From positions 1-5,273 of the forward strand of contig PKUY01000129.1 in NCBI GenBank assembly GCA_003131705.1: 5,273 nt of DNA, in the 5' to 3' direction. The translations under genes were made by a program, and so were the position numbers. The DNA comes from Acidobacteriota bacterium (lineage in GTDB: Bacteria > Acidobacteriota > Terriglobia > Acidiferrales > UBA7541). Below, piece after piece: positions 1 through 5,273 of the stretch (its first letter is position 1; each line of letters opens with the position of its first letter). The notes under the pieces were generated by a model. The model was not told where the DNA came from, did no database searches, and was given only the letters and a program-made list of their open reading frames with translations.

Positions 1-2725
1 GCGGATCGAATCCGCGGTGAATCACGATATTGTTGTGCTTCATGTCGAATTCTCGGAGGGTGAGCGTGTCTTCGAGAATCTGATTCAACTGAACAGGCGC
101 GCGCTGGGGCTTGTGCTGACGGGCAAAACTCAGCAAATTCTGAACGATGTGATGCGTGCGCTGAGCCTGTTTATACAGCTTATCCAGGTAATCTGCGCCG
201 CGGGGACGCAGAAATTCTTCCGATTTCAGAAGCTGGCTATATCCCAAAATTGCGGTGAGAGGATTATTAAGCTCATGCGCCACGCCGGAAATTAGTTGAC
301 CAACGGCCGCCATTTTCTCGCTCTGCAACAGTTGCTCCTGCGTTCGCCGCAGGGTTTCGTAAGCCTCTTGCGTCTTCTCCAGCAAAAGCGATTTGTCGAT
401 CGTCGTAGCGATCTGATTGCCAACCGCCGATAATAAGTTCAGTTCGGCCGTCGAAAATACTCGAACGTCTCGGCAGCCGACGATTAGCACGCCCATGATG
501 CGGTCCTTGGCCCAGAGCACAACCACCTGCGACCCCTCGATCCCTTCCTCTCTGTGCAAATCACGAAGTCCTTCGGGCAACGCCGGGAACGCGCCGGAGA
601 CAAGCGTTGCGCGTGCCTGGCGAATTTGATCGAGGAGTGCCGCGGACATCTGTACAGGTTCGCTGCGACGAGCGTACTCGGAGCGATAGCCGACCGCTGC
701 TGCTCGCTTCAGCATTCTCGTTGTCTCATCGAGAAAATAGACCGACCCAGCATCGGCGGCAAAAAGTTCCGTCACCTTCAGCAGCGCGGCGGTGAGGCCT
801 TCCTCGAGCACTACACACTCGTTGAGCAGGTCGCCGATCGCGTTGAGTGCCAGGAGTGCTCGGTTTCGCCGCCGTACGTCGAACTCCGCTTGTTTCCGTT
901 CGGTGATATCGAGCAAGAATCCTTGATACGCGATGATGCTTCCCGAATCGTCCAGCGTGGCAAAGCTCGATTCATGGGCCGTGCGAATCTCACCGTCTCG
1001 CCTGTGAAACTGAAATTCGAAATCGGCGAGCTCGCCGTATTCATTCAGAAGTCGCTGGCGGCGATCGCGGTCCGCTGGATTCACGTAAAGCTGCGTCGAA
1101 ACCTCCGCCGCAAGAAGTTCGTCATGGCTTTCATATCCTAGAATCCGCATGAAAGCGTCGTTGAAATCCAGGAAGCGGCCATCGGGCGTGGAAATGAAAA
1201 CACCTTCCTGAACTTTTTCGAACAACGTGCGGAACTTGTTTTCGGCCTGGCGCCGGCTGGTGAAATCCTTGAGGACGTGGATGGTCCCGAGACGCCCGCC
1301 TGCCGAATCGTGAAAAGACGAGTCTGTGGCAAGGAAGTATCCGCCAAAAGACGGATCGATCTCTTCCGCTTTCCCTGCGGCGCCCTCGCAGTACGGGCAG
1401 CGGACCCAGGAATTGTTGCCGGGGCGAAGCACATCGCGCAGCGTGCGTCCCACTAGCGTCGCAGGCTCCAGTTGCAGTCTCGTTGCCAGGGCGCGATTGG
1501 CGCGGGTGATGCGTCCGTCGAGCGAGTGGACGAGAATTAAATCGTCGATGGAATCGAAAGTATCCAGCCATTGTCTTCGGGACGCGGCTGCGAGTTCGAA
1601 AAGAGCCACATTTTGAGCCGTCAGGCCCAGAAGATTAGCGACATTGACGAGAAAATGCTCCTCTTCGCTCTCAAACGTTCGCGGCGTGGCCGAACCGATC
1701 CCGAGCAAACCCAGGGGCGCGTCCTTGCCGGGAACACGTACTAGCGCGATCGCAGCCAGTCTTTCGAAGTCCATCCACCGACGCACTGAGGCATCTGCGG
1801 CCGGGCGATAGAAGACCAGCGGCGTCTCCTGGTGAAGCACCTTCTCCACCCAAGTATCGTCTGGAGAGAGCCTTGTGCTCTGTGTCCTAAATCTCTCGCT
1901 GAACCCTACCGAAGCGCGAGAGACAAGCGCCGGCGTCTGGCCCGGCTCATTGAGGAGAAGCACTAATCCGTGGCTGGCGCCCAGGGTTTCGACAAGATGC
2001 CGCAGAACCCCCTGAAGAGCATCGTCAACTCGAAGCGACTGCGTGGCTTCGGCCGTAATCAAGGCCAGCCGCCGCAACTTCTCGTTGAGGTCCTCGGTAC
2101 GAACGCGGCCGGCCTCGAGAACCAGAACGGCCATCGCGATTCCCATCATGATTCCGAACAGTCCCTGGAAAGAAACGCGAAAGAGTTCGCCCGAGCCTGC
2201 GGCCCAGTAAGGCCGATCCAGTCCATGAAGGCCGCGCAGCAGTAGTCCTCCGGCTAGAAGCTTCCAGCCAACGCCTCGGTGCTGAGCTTGCGATCGCCAG
2301 AAAAGCCAACCCGCGGACAGGTAAAGGACGGACTGGAACGTCGATTCCGTCCATCGCTCCACATTGGGTAATTTCGCTACCCAACCCAGCGCGATCAATC
2401 CGCAAGCTGCGATCACACCCAGGGACCACAGGTGCATCAACGACTTTCCGGGTTCCCGGCACTCCAGAATGGCCGCAAAGAACAGAGCTGCCGCCAGCAG
2501 GGAAAGTTCTGGTGCAGACCGTGGATCATTGCTCCCACCACGCCAGAGAGAAAAGATGCGCAGACCTTCAAGAGCCGCGTAAACCGTCCACCCGGCCAAC
2601 CAATAACGGAAAAACCGCGCCGGAAAACTTGGAAGCAGCAACCAGTACAATACGAGCAAGATGCAGGCGGCAGCCCCATCCATGAAGGCTACGGCCAGGA
2701 ATCCCGGGTTAGACACAAATGTCAT
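1..2725 (-). CDS. Membrane-bound hybrid-sensor histidine kinase, 7TM-GAF-PAS-PAS-GAF-HisKA (3' end missing)
   Basis: Reading the minus strand gives one open frame without a stop from 2725 to the left edge (last whole codon 4..2, 908 residues seen). Residues 9-205 hold about seven hydrophobic segments (roughly 9-31, 37-61, 72-87, 97-115, 128-143, 152-168, 185-204). A short linker ([11 protein letters not shown], from 210) leads to GAF1 (about 230-385), PAS1 (390-488, with CPYC at 443-446), PAS2 (498-610, ending in the PAC-like DITERKQAE), GAF2 (630-778), a coiled coil, and HisKA with the H-box [16 protein letters not shown]; the phospho-accepting His is 817 (bases 275-277). The N-, G1- and G2-boxes of the ATPase domain must lie beyond position 1. 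The protein should sit in the inner membrane, autophosphorylate on His817 and pass the phosphate to a response regulator, most likely the divergent REC-HD-GYP protein. The start is uncertain: ATG 2725 has no good ribosome-binding site, while GTG 2746 or TTG 2749 have a weak AGAG upstream; an in-frame stop at 2794-2792 bounds the choice. Family assignment is firm; ligand and partner are inferred. Confidence 0.93.
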   Translation of the reverse strand, partial: MTFVSNPGFLAVAFMDGAAACILLVLYWLLLPSFPARFFRYWLAGWTVYAALEGLRIFSLWRGGSNDPRSAPELSLLAAALFFAAILECREPGKSLMHLWSLGVIAACGLIALGWVAKLPNVERWTESTFQSVLYLSAGWLFWRSQAQHRGVGWKLLAGGLLLRGLHGLDRPYWAAGSGELFRVSFQGLFGIMMGIAMAVLVLEAGRVRTEDLNEKLRRLALITAEATQSLRVDDALQGVLRHLVETLGASHGLVLLLNEPGQTPALVSRASVGFSERFRTQSTRLSPDDTWVEKVLHQETPLVFYRPAADASVRRWMDFERLAAIALVRVPGKDAPLGLLGIGSATPRTFESEEEHFLVNVANLLGLTAQNVALFELAAASRRQWLDTFDSIDDLILVHSLDGRITRANRALATRLQLEPATLVGRTLRDVLRPGNNSWVRCPYCEGAAGKAEEIDPSFGGYFLATDSSFHDSAGGRLGTIHVLKDFTSRRQAENKFRTLFEKVQEGVFISTPDGRFLDFNDAFMRILGYESHDELLAAEVSTQLYVNPADRDRRQRLLNEYGELADFEFQFHRRDGEIRTAHESSFATLDDSGSIIAYQGFLLDITERKQAEFDVRRRNRALLALNAIGDLLNECVVLEEGLTAALLKVTELFAADAGSVYFLDETTRMLKRAAAVGYRSEYARRSEPVQMSAALLDQIRQARATLVSGAFPALPEGLRDLHREEGIEGSQVVVLWAKDRIMGVLIVGCRDVRVFSTAELNLLSAVGNQIATTIDKSLLLEKTQEAYETLRRTQEQLLQSEKMAAVGQLISGVAHELNNPLTAILGYSQLLKSEEFLRPRGADYLDKLYKQAQRTHHIVQNLLSFARQHKPQRAPVQLNQILEDTLTLREFDMKHNNIVIHRGFDP

Positions 2726-2801
2726 TGAGGCCCATTCGAGCGACACCAAGCCGCTCTGTGATGGATCCAAAAAGTAAAGAATTCGGAGATATCAAGAAGC
2801 C

Positions 2802-2807
2802 ATTACA
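2802..2807 (-). promoter_or_regulatory. Possible -10 box for the histidine kinase gene
   Basis: The minus strand reads TGTAAT, five of six matches to TATAAT, about 77 bases before the ATG at 2725. A poor -35 candidate (TTTGCA) lies 16 bases further upstream. The AT-rich stretch 2762-2812 is the only such stretch on this side of the gap, but the match is weak and may be chance. Confidence 0.22.
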
Positions 2808-2840
2808 AAAACTAGCACATGGCTGCAAATTACGGCAACA

Positions 2841-2866
2841 GGCACGCCAGAGACATGTGCCGTGCC
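2841..2866. promoter_or_regulatory. Inverted repeat, candidate operator in the divergent intergenic region
   Basis: GGCACG (2841-2846) and CGTGCC (2861-2866) form a perfect 6-bp inverted repeat around 14 bases. The right side also carries GTGCC twice in tandem (2857-2861, 2862-2866), and ACATGT in the spacer is itself palindromic. The element ends one base before the TATAAT of the regulator gene and covers the place where a -35 box would be; no TTGACA-like sequence is present there. A binding site for an activator or repressor is inferred. No known regulator motif is recognised. Confidence 0.4.
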
Positions 2867-2867
2867 T

Positions 2868-2873
2868 TATAAT
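2868..2873 (+). promoter_or_regulatory. -10 box (TATAAT) of the REC-HD-GYP gene
   Basis: A perfect TATAAT stands 21 bases before the ATG at 2895, so transcription would start near 2880 and leave a leader of about 15 bases. No convincing -35 hexamer is seen 16-18 bases upstream, which would suit an activated promoter. The position also argues against the in-frame GTG at 2862 as the start, because that codon would lie upstream of the transcript. Confidence 0.55.
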
Positions 2874-2885
2874 GGCGTTTGGGAC

Positions 2886-2889
2886 GGAG
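2886..2889 (+). promoter_or_regulatory. Ribosome binding site GGAG deciding the start at ATG 2895
   Basis: GGAG is followed by five bases (CCCCT) and then ATG 2895, a normal Shine-Dalgarno spacing. The alternative GTG at 2862 has no purine-rich sequence at a suitable distance. Confidence 0.7.
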
Positions 2890-2894
2890 CCCCT

Positions 2895-3974
2895 ATGGAA
2901 CCCGAGAAAATCCTCGTCGTAGACGATGAAGAGGCCATCCGAGAAGTCATCTCGACCCTTCTTGATGCGCAGGGCTTCCAATGTACGACCTCTTCGAACG
3001 GCCGTCTCGGCTTGGAGGCCTTCCGGAAAGACTCGTTCGATTTAGTCCTGAGCGACATCGTAATGCCCGAAATGGATGGTCTTAAGCTGCTGGCGGAGTT
3101 GCGGCTGGACGATCCGGATGTCCCGGTGATCATGGTGACCGCCATGCACGATATTTCGATCGCGCTCGAAGCGATTCGTGCCGGGGCTTACGACTACATT
3201 CTAAAGCCATTCGAAAAGGATCAGCTCTACTTGAGCGTCCGCCGCGCGCTGGAGCACCGCCGGCTGGTCCTTGAAAACCGGACATACCAGAGCGATTTGG
3301 AGCAACTGGTTGCGGAGCGCACGCAACAGCTCTCGATCGCACTGCAGGACCTCGAACAGTCCTACGACTACACGCTGGAAGCTTTGGGCGGCGCGCTGGA
3401 TGCCAAAGACGCGGAGACCGAGGGTCATTGTCAAAGGGTCACGGCGTTCACGATAACGATCGCCAGGGCCATGGGCGTCGATAAGGCGCTTCTTCGTCAG
3501 ATCGCCCGCGGCGCGTTCCTGCACGACATCGGCAAAATGGGAGTTCCGGACCAAATCCTCCGCAAGCCCGGGCCGCTGACCGCGGAAGAACGCGAATTGA
3601 TGCGCCGCCATTGCGATATTGGTTTCGCGGTGCTGGAGAGAATTCCTTTTCTGAAGGAAGCTGCCGAAATCGTTCTTTCACACCAGGAGTTTTATGACGG
3701 CACCGGCTATCCGCGCGGACTCAAAGGTGACCAGATTCCGCTGGGCGCCAGGATTTTCGCTGTGGCCGATACGCTCGACGCCATGATCTCCGACCGTCCA
3801 TATCGCAAGGCGCTGCCGATTTCTGCGGCACAGGACGAGATCAGGCGATTCTCAGGAACACAATTCGATCCCCGCGTTGTCGAAGTCTTCCTCGCTCAGC
3901 CCGAGAGGCTCTGGCGCGAACTGCACGAGAGCACCGGCGACCCCTTCCGCCTAACCCAGCTCGAACGCGTTTAA
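2895..3974 (+). CDS. Response regulator with HD-GYP domain, predicted cyclic-di-GMP phosphodiesterase (RpfG-like)
   Basis: The protein has 359 residues from ATG 2895. The REC domain covers about 4-120 and has every expected residue: acidic pair Asp10/Asp11, phospho-acceptor Asp54 (SDIVMPEMDG), Thr82 and Lys104 (KPF). A coiled-coil linker (about 122-160) joins it to an HD-GYP domain (about 160-340). Metal and active-site residues visible are Glu174 and His178, His210-Asp211 with Lys214 (HDIGK), His239, His263, the DGTGYP loop at 268-273 and Asp292. In the usual HHE motif the second His is Gln264, so it reads HQE. Family knowledge: such proteins hydrolyse cyclic-di-GMP to pGpG or GMP in the cytoplasm, with phosphorylation of REC tuning activity. 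The gene is divergent from the histidine kinase, 169 bp apart, which suggests a cognate pair. It has its own TATAAT and a GGAG site. An upstream in-frame GTG (2862) would add 11 residues but overlaps the promoter. There is no DNA-binding domain, so output is enzymatic rather than transcriptional. Confidence 0.95.
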   Translation: MEPEKILVVDDEEAIREVISTLLDAQGFQCTTSSNGRLGLEAFRKDSFDLVLSDIVMPEMDGLKLLAELRLDDPDVPVIMVTAMHDISIALEAIRAGAYDYILKPFEKDQLYLSVRRALEHRRLVLENRTYQSDLEQLVAERTQQLSIALQDLEQSYDYTLEALGGALDAKDAETEGHCQRVTAFTITIARAMGVDKALLRQIARGAFLHDIGKMGVPDQILRKPGPLTAEERELMRRHCDIGFAVLERIPFLKEAAEIVLSHQEFYDGTGYPRGLKGDQIPLGARIFAVADTLDAMISDRPYRKALPISAAQDEIRRFSGTQFDPRVVEVFLAQPERLWRELHESTGDPFRLTQLERV

Positions 3975-4011
3975 CCCCGCGTCCATCTGCAGCTAGCCTC
4001 AATGATCGCGC

Positions 4012-4051
4012 TTGCAGCCAAGACCTATCAACACTGCGAATCAGGCTGCAA
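4012..4051. repeat. Inverted repeat TTGCAGCC/GGCTGCAA downstream of the HD-GYP gene
   Basis: TTGCAGCC (4012-4019) and GGCTGCAA (4044-4051) are perfect 8-bp arms with 24 bases between. It lies 38 bases after the HD-GYP stop. No T-tract follows on the plus strand, so it is not a canonical terminator; it could protect the 3' end of that transcript or be chance. The same GGCTGCAAA word also occurs at 2821-2829, upstream of both two-component genes. Confidence 0.35.
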
Positions 4052-4077
4052 AAAGGGCCCGGGGTAAAACCCCGGGC
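4050..4077 (-). terminator. Rho-independent terminator of the TonB-dependent receptor gene
   Basis: GCCCGGGG (4057-4064) pairs perfectly with CCCCGGGC (4070-4077) around a five-base loop. Read on the minus strand the stem is followed by CC and then TTTTT (4054-4050). It begins 37 bases beyond the receptor's stop codon. On the plus strand the stem is followed by ATTGTGG, so it should work poorly for the converging HD-GYP gene. Confidence 0.8.
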
Positions 4078-4114
4078 ATTGTGGTCCTGATCTGTCTGAA
4101 TTCCGGCATGAACG

Positions 4115-5272
4115 CTAAAAGTCGTATCTCAGCCAGAACTTGATCACTCGGCCACCCGTGATCGTCGGAGCTGTCTGGGCGTATAGCGAGTCGGTCAGAT
4201 TGTAGGTGGGGGTGAACAAGTTTGGGTGGTTGAAGGCGTTGAAGAACTCGGTCCGGAAAGTGATGGATTGGTTTTCCAGCTTGCCTATCGGAATCGGGAA
4301 CCGGCGTTCGATGCTCGTGTCGAAATAAATCTGCCCGGGACCATACAGCGAGTTCCGTGGGACATTTCCGGGCCCGTTCGCAGGGATCAGGAAATGAAAA
4401 CTGCTCGCCGCGCCCTCTGTGCAGTCCGCCCGAGTCACGAGCACGGAGGGGTTGCACGCATCGGTAATCAAGAAGTACGTGCCCGGAGTCGGTACGAGGG
4501 GCTCGAAATCGCCTGGGCTCGGCTCTGTCGTGAAAAGTGTGCCGTCCCCACCGTTATGCGTGATGGAAACGGACCTCGAGCCGAGATTGGGTCGCGATCC
4601 CGGATGTCCGTTGCCGATATTGTCGAATCCGTCGGAAACCGTATTCGGCGTGCCTGTCTCAAAAGTTGCGATACCCGACCATTGCCACCGATCGGTCAGA
4701 GCCTTCTCGATCCAATTACGCCTTGAGTACGGCAACGACCAGACGTACGAAGCTACGACGCGATGTCGACGGTCGAAGGCCGACGCGCCCCAATCGCACT
4801 TCTGGCAGGTCAGAATCTGGGCGTAGGACGTGAGCCCCGTAGTAGAAAAAACCTCGGAGGAATTATCGAAAAACTTTGAGTAAGTGTAGGACGCCCGGAG
4901 CGTGAGGTTCGTCCGGAGGCTCCTTTCCAACTCGACCTGGCCAGCGTTATACCAGGACTGACCTGCGTTCGTTCGCGCTGCGATCTCCCCGAACGTAGGA
5001 TTTATTCGCGGGCCGTAGTCGACAGTTGGATTGAAGTCCTGGTTAGCATAAAGATGCGTGCCCCGCGTCCCAACGTACGCGACGGTCAGCACCATTTTGC
5101 CGGGAAGCTCCCGCTGGATATCCAAGTTCCACTGCTGGGTCACTGGATTGACCAGCTTGTTGGATATCGTGTCCTCAGTATTTGTTGAGTCAGGAGCCGG
5201 AGTGACCGCTGCGAGTTGCTCCATCGCATTGGCCTGTCCGCGGCCCGCACCGCCGGTAATCGTTCCTCCTGT
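4115..5272 (-). CDS. TonB-dependent receptor, Oar-like, C-terminal beta-barrel part (5' end missing)
   Basis: The frame is open from the right edge to a TAG at 4117-4115, giving the last 385 residues. The ATG at 5224 is internal: the frame continues upstream without a stop in protein-like sequence rich in Gly, Thr and Ala, and homologues of this class are usually over 1000 residues. Features typical of the large acidobacterial receptors with an N-terminal carboxypeptidase-regulatory-like domain are visible: QQWNLDIQRELPG, then VAYVGTRGTHLY, RASYTYSKFFDNSS, FDRRHRVVASYVWSLPYS, a barrel strand FRTEFFNAFNHPNLF, and a final FWLRYDF ending in Phe, the usual signal for outer-membrane barrel insertion. 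The alternating hydrophobic/polar pattern fits beta strands. Two cysteine pairs (CQKC near 4796-4807, and a pair near 4423-4455) lie in loop-like stretches and might form disulfides. The substrate is unknown; glycan or peptide uptake would be guesswork. The gene converges on the HD-GYP gene and ends at its own terminator. Confidence 0.9.
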   Translation of the reverse strand, partial: TGGTITGGAGRGQANAMEQLAAVTPAPDSTNTEDTISNKLVNPVTQQWNLDIQRELPGKMVLTVAYVGTRGTHLYANQDFNPTVDYGPRINPTFGEIAARTNAGQSWYNAGQVELERSLRTNLTLRASYTYSKFFDNSSEVFSTTGLTSYAQILTCQKCDWGASAFDRRHRVVASYVWSLPYSRRNWIEKALTDRWQWSGIATFETGTPNTVSDGFDNIGNGHPGSRPNLGSRSVSITHNGGDGTLFTTEPSPGDFEPLVPTPGTYFLITDACNPSVLVTRADCTEGAASSFHFLIPANGPGNVPRNSLYGPGQIYFDTSIERRFPIPIGKLENQSITFRTEFFNAFNHPNLFTPTYNLTDSLYAQTAPTITGGRVIKFWLRYDF

Positions 5273-5273
5273 C

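Noticed and set aside
554..1141. Plus-strand open frame of 195 codons
   Set aside because: It is antisense to the kinase's PAS2-GAF2 region, whose minus-strand frame gives clear domain motifs; the plus-strand product has no recognisable pattern.
1131..1571. Minus-strand frame of 146 codons within the kinase
   Set aside because: It is in a different frame from the continuous kinase reading. The kinase frame across the same bases yields two PAS domains without a stop, so there is no sign of a frameshift.
2025..2462. Minus-strand frame of 145 codons
   Set aside because: It is an out-of-frame shadow of the kinase's transmembrane and GAF1 region, rich in Arg, Gly and Ser, as GC-rich shadows are.
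2841..2862. Sigma-54 promoter suggested by GGCAC upstream of the regulator
   Set aside because: The GC element is not at the required spacing from GG, and a perfect sigma-70-type -10 box lies just downstream.
2862..2894. GTG 2862 as the start of the HD-GYP regulator
   Set aside because: It lies upstream of the TATAAT at 2868-2873 and has no ribosome-binding site; ATG 2895 has GGAG at five bases and begins right at the REC domain.
4226..4826. Plus-strand frames of 166 and 135 codons
   Set aside because: They are antisense to the receptor's barrel region and show no domain signature.
4115..5224. The receptor as a complete 369-residue gene starting at ATG 5224
   Set aside because: The frame stays open to the window edge, there is no signal peptide after that ATG, and the family is far longer; it is the C-terminal part of a larger protein.

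Overview
The window looks like chromosomal DNA of a soil-type Acidobacteriota (Terriglobia/Solibacter-like) or a close relative. The evidence is the fairly GC-rich coding sequence, an Oar-like TonB-dependent receptor C-terminus of the kind greatly expanded in that phylum, and a long multi-sensor histidine kinase. This placement is inferred from protein style only; there is no rRNA or other marker in the window.

Layout. (1) Positions 1-2725, minus strand: one uninterrupted frame of at least 908 codons that runs off the left edge. It encodes a sensor histidine kinase with seven hydrophobic segments, GAF, PAS (with a CPYC motif), PAS, GAF and a HisKA phospho-acceptor domain; the ATPase domain lies beyond the window. 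(2) Positions 2726-2894: a 169-bp divergent intergenic region with a perfect TATAAT and an adjacent GGCACG/CGTGCC inverted repeat. (3) Positions 2895-3974, plus strand: a complete response regulator, REC plus HD-GYP (RpfG-like), a predicted cyclic-di-GMP phosphodiesterase. (4) Positions 3975-4114: a short convergent intergenic region with a strong GC-rich hairpin whose T-tract lies on the minus strand, and a second inverted repeat. (5) Positions 4115-5272, minus strand: the C-terminal 385 residues of an outer-membrane TonB-dependent receptor that runs off the right edge.

How they fit together. The kinase and the HD-GYP regulator are divergent neighbours and most likely a cognate two-component pair. 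A membrane or redox/ligand signal read by the kinase would set phosphorylation of the REC domain and so the breakdown of cyclic-di-GMP. The receptor ends at its own terminator and converges on the regulator gene, so there is no sequence reason to place it in the same pathway. I see no mobile element, CRISPR array, tRNA or rRNA. The components belong to known families; the less ordinary points are the unnamed seven-helix sensor, the cysteine-bearing PAS domain and the putative operator beside the regulator's promoter.
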